Source: JBHGAV01 sp041946685 (GTDB lineage: Bacteria; Acidobacteriota; Terriglobia; Bryobacterales; Bryobacteraceae). From it: 64,000 nt of DNA. Below, piece after piece: positions 42,853 through 51,749 of this stretch (position 1 is the stretch's first letter; each line of letters opens with the position of its first letter). A model generated the notes under the pieces. That model saw only the letters and a list, made by a program, of their open reading frames with translations. It did no database searches and was not told where the DNA came from. Location: NCBI GenBank assembly GCA_041946685.1, contig JBHGAV010000005.1:1-64000 (forward strand), in the 5' to 3' direction. Both the position numbers and the translations under genes were made by a program.

Positions 42853-42946
42853 GGGCCTGCTCCTGATACTCGAACCAGCGGGCAACCGGATCCCGTGTCA
42901 CGTCGAGTTTACACCCGGGCCTATCCGTCTGGATGCCCCGCTAGCG

Positions 42947-44401
42947 CTACGGAACAACTTTGAAATAGCGTTCGGCGAACTTCAGGAACACCGGCCAGTT
43001 CGGCCCAGAGGTATGCCCGCCGCTATGCTGGCGGAAGGCCACGTCGCCGTCCATCAGCCCGGTGTCGATCGGCGGAAATTCAGTGGTTCCAAGGTCCTTC
43101 TTGCCGAGGAGCTTGTACACCGGCCCCGCGCCGACGCCGGCCAGAAACGTGCCCTTGGCGTCGACCCACGCGTCCGAGTTGCCGATGTCGACCGCGGGGC
43201 TGATCGAATTGCCGGCGCTGAGGAAGACCGGACGAGGCGCGCACAGAGCCACCAGTTCGTGCGAGTCCACCGGCAGATCGTTCCAGGTCAGCGGGCCCGC
43301 GTACTTGAGGTAGTTGCCCGCCATCCAGTGGTACTCGTTCGCCGCAGCTACGTTTTCCACAAGTTCGCCCCAGTTGCGGCGATGGAGTTTGGCACCGCCC
43401 TGGCCGGAGGAACCGATGAAGCCCATCGCGATGCGCGGCTCGTAAGCCATGGCGACAATCGCCGCCTTTCCGTAACGCGACACGCCTTCAATCGCGACCT
43501 GCTTGGCATCCACGGACTTGTCGGTTTCCAGGTAATCCATTGCCCGGCTGGCGCCCCAGGCCCAGGCGCGCAGCGTGCCCCAGTCGTCTGGTTTGCGGGG
43601 CTGGCCCTTGTTGACCAGCCCGATGATGCCTTGTGTCAGCCCCGCGCCGTTGTCGGCCTGAATACTGGCCGGCGACAGTAATGCATACCCCCAGCCCTTG
43701 GCAAGCACTTGTTGCTGCCAGGTCGGGCCGGTTGGACCTCTGCCGGCGGGAGGCTTGGGCATGGCGGGAGCGCCTCTTCCCCCCAGGAATCCCATGCCGC
43801 CGAATTCCATGATCACAGGCACGCGACCCGTCGCGCTGGCCGGCGTGGTCAGGACAAGCTGGATGTCCACGGTGATCTGGGGATAGGAGGAATTGTCCAC
43901 GTGTCCTACGACCTGCTTGGTGATGACCGGCACGTCGCCGTTCATTTCCTTGGAGATGTTGACCACCTCCCACCTCACCTTCGGGGTGACCTTAGGCACC
44001 CGCCCGTAGACTTCCCGATCGAAATCTTCCACGATCTCGGGGCGGCGCAACTTCCACCACATCTCGGCGTTCGTCACCTTCTTCCCGTTCTTCAGAGTCA
44101 GAGGATCGGGCAGGTTGGGGTACGGATTGGCCTTGGACTCGTCGTAGTTGGCCGCACCCGGCTGCCCCTCGGGCGTGCGCGCGTTCACGGGGTCCCGGAG
44201 CGACTTGATTCCGAGCAGATCCAGCATCCTCTGCCGGTCCTCCTGAGACGCCTTCTGTATCGCCAGTTGCGCAGGAGAAGGCTGCGGCGGCCCGCCGGCG
44301 CGTGGTTGGGCGGCTTGAAAGGCCAAGCCCTCCCTGGAAGCGGCAAGCAGGAAAACCACGAGCAACGCCACTGACACACGAAGCCACGACTCGGTGTGCA
44401 T
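42947..44401 (-). CDS. Glucuronoyl esterase-like hydrolase (CE15)
   Basis: A 484 aa exported alpha/beta hydrolase. It matches CE15 esterases, which cleave ester bonds between lignin alcohols and glucuronic acid of xylan. The N-terminus is a signal peptide (LLVVFLLAASREGLAF). The nucleophile is Ser308 in EGVSRYGKAA, with the family-typical PVIMEFGGMGF and SGQGGAKLHRRNWGE. The histidine is in HSGGHTSGPNWP near the C-terminus. All pieces are present. With nearby secreted hydrolases, a plant-polymer-degrading lifestyle is plausible, but the substrate is inferred. Confidence 0.8.
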   Translation of the reverse strand: MHTESWLRVSVALLVVFLLAASREGLAFQAAQPRAGGPPQPSPAQLAIQKASQEDRQRMLDLLGIKSLRDPVNARTPEGQPGAANYDESKANPYPNLPDPLTLKNGKKVTNAEMWWKLRRPEIVEDFDREVYGRVPKVTPKVRWEVVNISKEMNGDVPVITKQVVGHVDNSSYPQITVDIQLVLTTPASATGRVPVIMEFGGMGFLGGRGAPAMPKPPAGRGPTGPTWQQQVLAKGWGYALLSPASIQADNGAGLTQGIIGLVNKGQPRKPDDWGTLRAWAWGASRAMDYLETDKSVDAKQVAIEGVSRYGKAAIVAMAYEPRIAMGFIGSSGQGGAKLHRRNWGELVENVAAANEYHWMAGNYLKYAGPLTWNDLPVDSHELVALCAPRPVFLSAGNSISPAVDIGNSDAWVDAKGTFLAGVGAGPVYKLLGKKDLGTTEFPPIDTGLMDGDVAFRQHSGGHTSGPNWPVFLKFAERYFKVVP

Positions 44402-44439
44402 CTGATCCTCCTGGGCTTTAGTTCGAGCCCACGCCTATA

Positions 44440-44955
44440 TTAGACCTCGTGGGTTAAGCTCTGCAAGGGCCGGCGGGAGGTCGCTCCGGGCCGCTCACCA
44501 GCGTAGCCGATGGGCAGGATGGCCACGGGCAACAGCCCGCGGGGCGAGCCAATCGCTTTCCAGACCGCTTCGTCGTTGAACGCGCCGACCCAGACGGTTG
44601 CGAGCCCGAGGTCGGCGGCAGCCAGCATGGCGAAGGCGCAGGCGATGGTCGCGTCCTGGACCGAATACAGACTCCGCCCACGGTCCCGGTACCTTTCTTC
44701 GGAGAGCGCGGGGTGAGCGCAGAAAACCAGGGCCACAGGCGCCTGCGCGACAAACTCCTGCCCCAGCGCCGCGCCGGCCAGCTCTTTCCGCCGCCGGGCG
44801 TCCCTCACTACGAAAATCTCGTAGGCCTGGAGGTTGCCGGCCGACGGCGCGGCGTTGGCCGCTTGGAGTATCTCCTGGAGTTTGCTCTCTTCCACCGCCT
44901 GCCTGGTGAACACGCGGACCGAGCGCCGCTGCTGGATCAGTTCATGAAACTCCAT
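44440..44955 (-). CDS. Nitroreductase-family flavoprotein
   Basis: A 171 aa FMN-dependent oxidoreductase. The family marks are FHELIQQRRSVRVFTRQAV at the start and QAANAAPSAGNLQAYEIFVV. Further on is CAFAMLAAADLGLATVWVGAF near the FMN site. It may act on nitro compounds, quinones or iodotyrosine-like substrates; the substrate is not defined. The start overlaps the upstream Mut7-C gene by 14 nt, so they are co-transcribed. Confidence 0.88.
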   Translation of the reverse strand: MEFHELIQQRRSVRVFTRQAVEESKLQEILQAANAAPSAGNLQAYEIFVVRDARRRKELAGAALGQEFVAQAPVALVFCAHPALSEERYRDRGRSLYSVQDATIACAFAMLAAADLGLATVWVGAFNDEAVWKAIGSPRGLLPVAILPIGYAGERPGATSRRPLQSLTHEV

Positions 44956-45649
44956 GCTTTACTCTCCCCACGACTTGTGCGATGAGTCTCTGCATCCGGC
45001 TGTGGTGGGAACCTTCCCAGTACAGATTCCCGCAGTCGCGACATCGCGTGAGCTGTCCGGCCCGATGAAGGAGGCGGTTGCACTTCATGCAGCGGGTGAA
45101 TGGCTTGATCGAGCCCGAAAGGTCGAAGCGGCTCACCACTTCCGCCAACTGGAGACGCGCGCTCGTCTCGCGCACGAAGTGCCCGTGAGTCACCGCACGG
45201 CGTTTCAGCAGGTCCCGGTCCCGCGTCAGAAGGATCCTCCGGCCGCTCGCCGAGATCGCCGCCAGTTCGTCGTCCTGAAAATCGTTTCGATAAAGAGTGT
45301 CGAATCCGAGCATCCGAAGATAGGCCGCCAGTCTCCCCAGGTGTGCGTCGGCCACAAACCGCGTCACTCGCAACGGACGCGGCCTGACGCGCGAGACCGG
45401 CGCGACATCGAACGATTCGAACATGGGATAGACGCTGATGCGGTCTCCGTCAGCCGGCTTCTCCGCGAACCTCGCAGAGAGGCCGTTGATGAGCACCAGA
45501 TCGACCTGCGTATGCGGGACGCCCAGAGCCTCGATCAGGTGCTTAACCGACTGCTTCCCATCGAACGAGAAAGGGAACGCAGTCATGCGCTTCTCCGGCG
45601 GCAGGAAGTCGTTCAGCTCGGCGTAGAAGCGGAAGATAACCTGTTTCAC
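44942..45649 (-). CDS. Mut7-C ubiquitin-like/RNase-domain protein
   Basis: A 235 aa protein of the Mut7-C family. Residues 1-80 form a small ubiquitin-like fold (VIFRFYAELNDFLPPEKR; PADGDRISVYPMFESFDV). Residues 95-230 form a Mut7-C RNase (PIN-like) domain with VTRFVADAHLGRLAAYLRML and LLTRDRDLL, and a zinc ribbon CMKC...CRDC. It probably cleaves RNA, although bacterial substrates are unknown. It overlaps the nitroreductase start by 14 nt. Confidence 0.85.
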   Translation of the reverse strand: MKQVIFRFYAELNDFLPPEKRMTAFPFSFDGKQSVKHLIEALGVPHTQVDLVLINGLSARFAEKPADGDRISVYPMFESFDVAPVSRVRPRPLRVTRFVADAHLGRLAAYLRMLGFDTLYRNDFQDDELAAISASGRRILLTRDRDLLKRRAVTHGHFVRETSARLQLAEVVSRFDLSGSIKPFTRCMKCNRLLHRAGQLTRCRDCGNLYWEGSHHSRMQRLIAQVVGRVKHGVS

Positions 45650-45707
45650 GGCAGCACGTCGAACCTCATGAACGGAGAATGCCCGCCAGAGCAGTACTCG
45701 CGCCTTG

Positions 45708-46259
45708 TCACACCACCTTGCAGCTCACGGTCATGCCGTCGCCCTTCTCCATCGAGGCTCGGATAAGGACGGTGTCGTACTTGGAGCTGGTCTGAATGTA
45801 CCTCAGGAAATCGGGCATCTCGGCCGCGTATCGGATCACATTGTCGGCCACGACCACGGCGCCTGCCTTCAGCTTGGGTTCGATCGCTTTGAGGTACTTG
45901 AGATAGTCGCGTTTTATGGCATCAATGAAGACAAAATCGAAGCGGCCCTTCATCGCCGGCAGGACTTCCAGCGCGTCGCCTTCAATCACCGACACCGTTT
46001 TCGAGAGCCGGGCTTTCCGGACGTTGCGTTCGGCCTCAGCGGCCCTCTCCGGATCCGATTCGATCGAAAAGAGGCGTCCGCCCGTCCGCTCGAAGCCCAG
46101 GCCCATGTTGATCGCGCCATATCCGCTGAAGACACCGATCTCGACGCCGCGTCTGGCCCGAGAGGTCTCGATCAGGATGCGCAGCATCGCCGCGTCCCCC
46201 GGCGTTGTGCTCATGCTGTTGTGGCGGATACTCGCCAGCAGTGCCTTGCGATTGATCAT
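45708..46259 (-). CDS. SAM-dependent O-methyltransferase (family 3 type)
   Basis: A 183 aa class I methyltransferase resembling catechol or caffeoyl-CoA O-methyltransferases. Motif I is GVEIGVFSGYGAINM, the acidic loop is FSIESDPERAAEAERN, and FVFIDAIKRDYLKYL is motif II with the metal-binding Asp. A short C-terminus follows. The methyl acceptor is unknown. The start at 46259 overlaps the RraA-like stop by 4 nt (ATGA), and the two form an operon. The wider frame upstream is inside the RraA-like gene and out of phase. Confidence 0.82.
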   Translation of the reverse strand: MINRKALLASIRHNSMSTTPGDAAMLRILIETSRARRGVEIGVFSGYGAINMGLGFERTGGRLFSIESDPERAAEAERNVRKARLSKTVSVIEGDALEVLPAMKGRFDFVFIDAIKRDYLKYLKAIEPKLKAGAVVVADNVIRYAAEMPDFLRYIQTSSKYDTVLIRASMEKGDGMTVSCKVV

Positions 46260-46981
46260 AGGCGCCCGAACTTCTTGACCGCCTCGGCCAGCGACTTGGT
46301 CTTCTCTATGAACGGGAATGTGGCGTGCTCCGTGTAGTCGAGTTCCTGGCTCTTGGTCAGAATCTCGGACGCCTTCTCCTTGGGGATGACCACGACGCCG
46401 TCCTCGTCGGCTGAGATCAAGTCGCCCGGGTTGACCTTCACGCCGGCGCACATGACCGAAACATTCATGGTGGCCCTGTAGTGATTCACGGTTGTCCCCG
46501 GCGAGACGCCCCGGCTGTAGATCGGGAACTGGATCCGCTGCAACTGCGGCAGGTCGCGAATGGAAGCGTCCACGATCGCCCCGGCAACACCACGATACTT
46601 GAGCGTGGTTCCCATCAGGCCGCCGAGCGCGCCGTAGTTGAGGCCGTCTTCAACCACGATCACGTAGACGGAACCGGCGGGCGCCGTGTCGATGGCGTCA
46701 ATCGACGCCTGAGTGCCGGCGCTTCCTTCTTTGTGTTTTTCCTTCTTCAGATAGACGGTAACGGCCGGTCCGACGAACTTCGTCTTGAAGAGCGGCCGCA
46801 TATCGTGCCACATGTAGTTCTGGGTGCCGTAAAGCTGCTCGATTGCGTCGGCCACCGAGGCCACCTCCACCAGCTTGAAACCGTCAACAACCGAACCCCC
46901 GCTCTGCTGCCCGCTCAGCCAGCCCGCGACGCCAAGCAGGGCCAGCACACAGGCCATCCCGATGCTGAGTTTTGTTTTCAT
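46256..46981 (-). CDS. Exported RraA-like protein
   Basis: A 241 aa protein with an N-terminal signal peptide (SIGMACVLALLGVAGWLSG), then an RraA/HMG-aldolase fold: SVADAIEQLYG, GPAVTVYLKKEK, VVEDGLNYGALGGLMGTTLKYRGVAG, IVDASIRDLPQLQ and SRGVSPGTT. RraA in E. coli restrains RNase E, while relatives act as HMG/CHA aldolases. The catalytic Arg-Asp pair is conserved in DASIRDLPQ. A secreted form is unusual since relatives are cytoplasmic. It is followed by an O-methyltransferase. A perfect -10 box 6 nt before the ATG suggests a leaderless transcript. Confidence 0.78.
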   Translation of the reverse strand: MKTKLSIGMACVLALLGVAGWLSGQQSGGSVVDGFKLVEVASVADAIEQLYGTQNYMWHDMRPLFKTKFVGPAVTVYLKKEKHKEGSAGTQASIDAIDTAPAGSVYVIVVEDGLNYGALGGLMGTTLKYRGVAGAIVDASIRDLPQLQRIQFPIYSRGVSPGTTVNHYRATMNVSVMCAGVKVNPGDLISADEDGVVVIPKEKASEILTKSQELDYTEHATFPFIEKTKSLAEAVKKFGRL

Positions 46982-46987
46982 TGCTCG

Positions 46988-46993
46988 ATTATA
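46988..46993 (-). promoter_or_regulatory. TATAAT -10 box of the RraA-like gene
   Basis: A perfect TATAAT on the minus strand ends 6 nt before the ATG (46981). This placement puts the transcription start at the start codon, the usual arrangement of leaderless genes. No convincing -35 box was found. Confidence 0.4.
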
Positions 46994-47025
46994 TCGGGTC
47001 TCTGCTACGATGAAGGATTCCCCGT

Positions 47026-47811
47026 ATGTGCGACACGGCCCCGGGCATCCTCTCTCGAATTGTCCGCCACAAGCGCGAGGAACTGGCTCGCTCCGGCGCC
47101 ACCCGCGACCAGTGGGAGCGGAAAGCGGCCGAAAACCCGGCGCCGCGGCGGGACTTCTCCGCCGCTCTGCGGGCCCGTCCGCCGGCCATCATCGCCGAGA
47201 TCAAGAAGGCGTCTCCGAGCAAGGGCCTCCTGGCCTCCGAGTTCAACCCATCCGCGATCGCGCGCGACTATGAGCGCGGCGGCGCCGCCGCACTCTCCGT
47301 TCTCACCGACCAGGAATTCTTCCAGGGGAGCCTCACGGACCTCTCGGCGGCGCGGGAGGCGACCCGACTCCCCGTCCTGCGGAAAGACTTCATCATCGAT
47401 GAGCTACAGGTCGCCGAGGCGGCGGCTCACAATGCCGACGCGATTCTCCTGATCGCGGCCATTCTGCCGCTCAAGACGCTCCGGCAGCTCCGCGAGTACG
47501 CGGCCGGTTTCGGCATGGCGGCTCTGGTGGAAGTCCACGACGAACGGGAGCTGGAGCTGGCGCTTGTCTCGGGCGCGCGCATCGTGGGAGTCAACAATCG
47601 GAATCTGCACACCTTCGAGGTCACTCTGGAGACGTCGCTCCGGCTGGCGGAGCAGATGCCCAAGGAGGTCCTCAAGGTAAGCGAGAGCGGAATCGCCTCC
47701 GCCGGGGACGTCCGCCGGTTGCGCGCGGCCGGCTTCGACGCATTTCTGGTGGGGGAACACCTGGTGCGGTCGGCGGACCGCTGCGAGGCTTTGCGGGCGC
47801 TGATGGCATGA
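47026..47811 (+). CDS. trpC: Indole-3-glycerol phosphate synthase
   Basis: Closes the indole ring from CdRP in the tryptophan pathway. The 261 aa TIM barrel shows IKKASPSKGLLASEFNP with the catalytic lysine, PVLRKDFIIDELQVAEAA with the second lysine, ADAILLIAA, VEVHDERELELAL and IVGVNNRNLHTFEV. It ends with ESGIASAGDVRRLRAAG and FLVGEHLVRS. First gene of the trp/aro operon and divergent from the RraA-like gene. A GAAGGA site precedes the ATG. Confidence 0.97.
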   Translation: MCDTAPGILSRIVRHKREELARSGATRDQWERKAAENPAPRRDFSAALRARPPAIIAEIKKASPSKGLLASEFNPSAIARDYERGGAAALSVLTDQEFFQGSLTDLSAAREATRLPVLRKDFIIDELQVAEAAAHNADAILLIAAILPLKTLRQLREYAAGFGMAALVEVHDERELELALVSGARIVGVNNRNLHTFEVTLETSLRLAEQMPKEVLKVSESGIASAGDVRRLRAAGFDAFLVGEHLVRSADRCEALRALMA

Positions 47812-48413
47812 TGGTGAAGATTTGCGGCATCACCAACCCGGAGGACGCGCTGGCGGCGGTGGCGGGCGGAGCGTCCGCCGTCGGCTTCAACTTCTACCCG
47901 GCCAGCCCGCGCTACATTGAGCCGGAGCTGGCGGCACGCATCTCGGAAGCGCTCCCGCCGGCAGTCTTGAGAGTCGGAGTGTTTGTCAATGCGCCAAGAG
48001 AGGTGATTTTCCGGATTCAGGAGATCGCCGGAATCCACGTGGCCCAATTGCATGGCGACGAGGCGCCGGACACCGTGCCCAAGGGAATTCGTGTCTGGAA
48101 GGCGCTCAGGGTGAACGGCGGCTTCGGTTCAGCGTCGATGGAACCCTACAAGGTGGAGGCGTTCCTGTTGGACGCGCCGTCAGACGTGTACGGTGGTTCC
48201 GGCCGGATCTTCGACTGGTCGAAAGCCTGCGGCGCCCGCCACAGGATCGTCCTGGCCGGCGGCCTGGATGAAAGCAACGTCGGTGAGGCGATACGGTTGG
48301 TGAGACCGTGGGGAGTGGACGCATGCTCGCGGCTGGAGAGCGCCCCCGGGCGCAAAGACCACACCCGGCTGGCCAGTTTTCTCAAAGCGGCGCTGGCGGA
48401 GGAGGCAAGATGA
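47808..48413 (+). CDS. trpF: Phosphoribosylanthranilate isomerase
   Basis: Performs the Amadori rearrangement of PRA to CdRP. The 201 aa barrel has MVKICGITNPEDALAAV with the catalytic Cys, AVGFNFYPASPRYIEP, VGVFVNAPRE, VAQLHGDEAP and LAGGLDESNVGEAIRL. The Asp that completes catalysis is in FLLDAPSDV. It overlaps trpC by 4 nt at the start and trpB by 4 nt at the end, as in tight trp operons. Confidence 0.96.
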   Translation: MMVKICGITNPEDALAAVAGGASAVGFNFYPASPRYIEPELAARISEALPPAVLRVGVFVNAPREVIFRIQEIAGIHVAQLHGDEAPDTVPKGIRVWKALRVNGGFGSASMEPYKVEAFLLDAPSDVYGGSGRIFDWSKACGARHRIVLAGGLDESNVGEAIRLVRPWGVDACSRLESAPGRKDHTRLASFLKAALAEEAR

Positions 48414-49606
48414 ACTGGGAGGCGCAGGCAAGCGGTCATTTCGGCCCGTATGGAGGCCGCTTTGTGCCGGAGGTGCTGATGGCGCCGCTCGAAGAAGTGG
48501 AGCGGGCTTACCATGAAGCGCGCGGCGATCCTGCCTTCCAGGCCGAACTCGACGACCTCCTGCGGAACTACGCGGGACGACCCACGCCCCTCTACTTCGC
48601 CCGCCGCCTGAGCAAGGAACTGGGCGGTGCGCGTCTCTATATCAAGCGCGAAGACCTGCTTCACACCGGCGCACACAAGATCAACAACTGCCTGGGGCAG
48701 ATCCTGCTCGCCCGGCGCATGGGGAAGCGGCGGATTATCGCCGAGACCGGAGCCGGACAGCACGGCGTGGCCACGGCAACGGTGGCGGCGCTGTTCGGCC
48801 TGGAGTGCGCCATCTACATGGGCCGGGACGACATGGAACGCCAGAGCCTGAATGTCTTCCGGATGCGCCTGTTGGGAGCCAAGGTGCACGCGGTCGCGTC
48901 GGGCAGCCGGACTCTGAAGGACGCCATCAGCGAAGCCATGCGCGACTGGGTTACCAACGTCGATACGACCTACTACCTGTTCGGCTCGGCGCTCGGCGCC
49001 CACCCTTACCCAACCATCGTCCGCGACTTTCAGAGCGTGATCGGCTATGAAACGGCGCGGCAGATTCGGGAGGCCGAAGGCCGGATGCCCGATGCGGTCT
49101 TCGCCTGCGTGGGCGGCGGCAGCAACGCCATCGGGATCTTCTCGGCGTTCATCCCCTCGAAGGAAGTGAAGCTGGTCGGCGTCGAGGCGGGCGGGCGCGG
49201 CAAGCAGTTGGGCCAGCATGCGGCAAGATTCGAGGGAGGCAGTCCGGGCGTTCTCCAGGGCGCATACAGTTACCTGCTGCAGAACCAGGACGGGCAGGTG
49301 GCGCTGACCCACTCGATTTCCGCCGGGCTCGACTACGCTTTGGTCGGCCCGGAACATGCCTGGCTGCACGACCAGGGCCGGGCCGAGTACGTGTCCATTG
49401 GAGATCAAGAGGCGCTCGATGCCGCCGTGACGCTGTCACGCTTCGAGGGCCTCATCCCGGCTTTGGAGTCGGCGCACGGGGTGGCCGAGGCCATCCGGCG
49501 AGCGCCCGCCGCCACGGACCAGGTATTCGTCGTGAATCTATCCGGCCGCGGTGACAAGGACATGGACATATTCCGCAGGAGTTTGAAGGGCCTCGATGCC
49601 GAATGA
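48410..49606 (+). CDS. trpB: Tryptophan synthase beta chain
   Basis: Makes tryptophan from indole and serine with PLP. The 398 aa protein has GHFGPYGGRFVPEVLM, the PLP lysine in LLHTGAHKINNCLGQ, ETGAGQHGVATATVAAL, the phosphate-binding GGGSNAIG and GRGDKDMDIF at the end. All active site pieces are present, and it is the standard TrpB1 type that pairs with TrpA. ATG overlaps the trpF stop by 4 nt; the longer upstream frame is in trpF sequence. Confidence 0.97.
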   Translation: MNWEAQASGHFGPYGGRFVPEVLMAPLEEVERAYHEARGDPAFQAELDDLLRNYAGRPTPLYFARRLSKELGGARLYIKREDLLHTGAHKINNCLGQILLARRMGKRRIIAETGAGQHGVATATVAALFGLECAIYMGRDDMERQSLNVFRMRLLGAKVHAVASGSRTLKDAISEAMRDWVTNVDTTYYLFGSALGAHPYPTIVRDFQSVIGYETARQIREAEGRMPDAVFACVGGGSNAIGIFSAFIPSKEVKLVGVEAGGRGKQLGQHAARFEGGSPGVLQGAYSYLLQNQDGQVALTHSISAGLDYALVGPEHAWLHDQGRAEYVSIGDQEALDAAVTLSRFEGLIPALESAHGVAEAIRRAPAATDQVFVVNLSGRGDKDMDIFRRSLKGLDAE

Positions 49607-50414
49607 AATGACACGCATCTCGAGCTGCTTCGCACGCCTTCGCGCGGAAGGCAGGAAGGGCCTGGTCGCCTACATCACCGCCGGGGATCCGTCGCCCGAG
49701 GACACGGTGGAACTGGTTCTGGCGCTGGAGAGGGGCGGCGCGGACATCATCGAGCTGGGAGTTCCCTTCTCCGATCCGGTGGCCGACGGGCCGGTGATTC
49801 AGGCCGCCTCCGAACGCGCCCTGAACAGCGGGACCACGCTGCGGAAGGTGCTGGAGATGGCCTCGCGGATCCGCGAGCAGTCCGAGGTCCCCCTGCTGCT
49901 GTTCAGTTACTTGAATCCGCTGTTGCGCTACGGCCTGGAGGCGCTGGCGCGGGACGCGGCCGGCTGCGGCATCGACGGCTGCCTGATGACGGACCTCAGC
50001 GTGGAGGAAGCCGGGGAGGCGGTGCGCGTAATGCGGGCGCACAACCTGGACACCGTGTTTCTGGCCGCCCCGACCAGCACCAGGCGGCGGATGGAACTTG
50101 TGGCGAAGTACTCGACCGGATTCGTATACTTGGTCTCACGTACGGGCGTGACGGGCGTGCAGGATTCGCTGTCCGGCGCGGCGGGGCCGCTGGTGGCCTC
50201 CATGCGGGAAGTGACAGGGCTGCCGCTCGCCGTGGGCTTCGGCATCTCGACGCCGGAACACGTCCGCCGGGTGGGCGAGGTGGCCGACGCCGCGGTGGTG
50301 GGCAGCGCTTTCGTCCGCCTGATCGGGCGTAACGCGGGCGTGGCATCGCTCCCGCTCCAGATCGAGACGATGGCGCGCGAACTGAAACACGGCTTTGAGA
50401 TGAAGAACGCATGA
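49596..50414 (+). CDS. trpA: Tryptophan synthase alpha chain
   Basis: Cleaves indole-3-glycerol phosphate to indole, which channels to TrpB. The 272 aa barrel has LVAYITAGDPSPEDT, the catalytic Glu in ADIIELGVPFSDPVADGP, GCLMTDLSVEEAGE, FLAAPTSTRRRMEL and PLAVGFGISTPEHV. The start at 49596 overlaps trpB by 11 nt and has a GAAGGG site; an alternative ATG lies 12 nt later. Followed by a chorismate mutase with 4 nt overlap. Confidence 0.96.
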   Translation: MPNEMTRISSCFARLRAEGRKGLVAYITAGDPSPEDTVELVLALERGGADIIELGVPFSDPVADGPVIQAASERALNSGTTLRKVLEMASRIREQSEVPLLLFSYLNPLLRYGLEALARDAAGCGIDGCLMTDLSVEEAGEAVRVMRAHNLDTVFLAAPTSTRRRMELVAKYSTGFVYLVSRTGVTGVQDSLSGAAGPLVASMREVTGLPLAVGFGISTPEHVRRVGEVADAAVVGSAFVRLIGRNAGVASLPLQIETMARELKHGFEMKNA

Positions 50415-50713
50415 CCGGGGAAGACGCTCTCCAGCTTCTCGAAGATTGCCGGCGGCGGATCGACGAGCTCGATCTGCGCATCTTGGAGCTGTTAAACGAG
50501 CGCACCCGTGTTGTGGAAGTCATCGGGCGGGTGAAGCGGCAGCTCAGCCTCCCCATATACGAACCCAAAAGGGAGGATCAGGTCTACGCGAACGTGACGA
50601 GCCACAACCACGGGCCGTTGCCACCGGAGGCGGTGAAGCGGGTGTTTGAGCGTATCATCGACGAGATGCGGACCGTCCAGAAGATCCGGATGCAGGAGAA
50701 GGAAAGTAAGTAG
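50411..50713 (+). CDS. Chorismate mutase (AroQ type)
   Basis: A 100 aa all-helical monofunctional chorismate mutase that makes prephenate. The first helix is LLEDCRRRIDELDLRILELL, with Arg and Lys for substrate binding (NERTRVVEVIGRVKRQ), and YEPKREDQVYANV follows. PPEAVKRVFERIIDEMRTVQK closes the bundle. In many bacteria such a mutase is fused to or adjacent to DAHP synthase, as here. It overlaps trpA by 4 nt and lies 17 nt before aroF. Confidence 0.9.
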   Translation: MTGEDALQLLEDCRRRIDELDLRILELLNERTRVVEVIGRVKRQLSLPIYEPKREDQVYANVTSHNHGPLPPEAVKRVFERIIDEMRTVQKIRMQEKESK

Positions 50714-50730
50714 GACGAGAGGTCGTTTTT

Positions 50731-51744
50731 ATGTTGGTTGTGATGCAGGAGGGCGCCAGCGAGGCGCAGATCCAGCGGGTCATCGATCGGATGGTGGCGC
50801 TGGGATTCACCGTTCACCGTTCGACGGGGGTGATCCACACGGTGCTGGGGGGTGTCGGCCCGGAAAAGGACCTTGATCCCGTCGAACTGGAGATACTGGA
50901 CGGCGTCAAGGAGGCCCGCCGCATCGCGTCCGACTACAAGCTGGTAGGGCGGCATTTCAGACCCGGCGGCACGGTCGTCAAGCTCGGCGGCGTCGAGATC
51001 GGGGGCAAAGCCGTGGTGGTGATGGCCGGCCCTTGCAGCGTCGAGAGCCGCGACCAGATCCAGAGATCGGCGGAAGCCGTGGCGCGGGCCGGCGTCAAGA
51101 TCATTCGCGGCGGCGCGTTCAAGCCCCGGACTTCGCCATACAGCTTCCAGGGCCTCGGCGAGGAAGCGCTTCGGCTGTTGCGCGAGGCGGCGGATCGGAA
51201 CGGGCTGCTAGTGGTCAGCGAAGTGATGGACCAGACGCAGATCGGCCTGGTGGCAACTTATGCGGACATGCTCCAGGTGGGCGCGCGCAACATGCAAAAC
51301 TACACGCTTCTTCGGGAGCTGGGCAAGCTGCGAAAGCCCGTTTTGCTCAAGCGCGGGATCTCCGCCACCATCGAGGAAATGCTGCTTTCGGCCGAGTACA
51401 TCCTCTCTGGCGAAAACTACGACGTGGTCCTGTGCGAGCGCGGAATACGGACCTTCGAGAGCGCCACACGGAACACGATGGACATCTCGGCAATCCCGGT
51501 GGTCAAGAAGATCTCCCACCTGCCCATCGTCGCCGACCCCTCCCACGGAACCGGCCGCCGGGACCACGTCCCCGCCCTGGCACGCGCCGCCGTGGCCGCG
51601 GGAGCGGACGGACTGCTTATCGAGGTGCACCCCGATCCCGATCATGCCTTGAGCGACGGCGCCCAGTCGCTCAACCCCGAGCAGCTCCAGGAGCTGATGG
51701 GGCAGTTGCGCGCCATTGCCCCGGTGGTCGGCCGCGCCCTCTGA
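50731..51744 (+). CDS. aroF: 3-deoxy-7-phosphoheptulonate synthase (type I beta)
   Basis: First committed enzyme of the shikimate pathway, condensing PEP and E4P. The 337 aa protein has an N-terminal ferredoxin-like regulatory domain (about residues 1-65; MLVVMQEGASEAQIQRVID), which in relatives such as Thermotoga mediates tyrosine inhibition. The catalytic barrel has VVMAGPCSVESRDQI, GGAFKPRTSPYSFQG, RNMQNYTLL and VLLKRGISATIEE. Further on are ADPSHGTGRRDHV and IEVHPDPDHALSDGAQSL. Tyrosine feedback is inferred from family. Confidence 0.93.
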   Translation: MLVVMQEGASEAQIQRVIDRMVALGFTVHRSTGVIHTVLGGVGPEKDLDPVELEILDGVKEARRIASDYKLVGRHFRPGGTVVKLGGVEIGGKAVVVMAGPCSVESRDQIQRSAEAVARAGVKIIRGGAFKPRTSPYSFQGLGEEALRLLREAADRNGLLVVSEVMDQTQIGLVATYADMLQVGARNMQNYTLLRELGKLRKPVLLKRGISATIEEMLLSAEYILSGENYDVVLCERGIRTFESATRNTMDISAIPVVKKISHLPIVADPSHGTGRRDHVPALARAAVAAGADGLLIEVHPDPDHALSDGAQSLNPEQLQELMGQLRAIAPVVGRAL

Positions 51745-51749
51745 GACCG

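Noticed and set aside
48146..49408. 420 aa open frame opposite trpB
   Set aside because: trpB and trpF are certain and this frame is only their antisense shadow.
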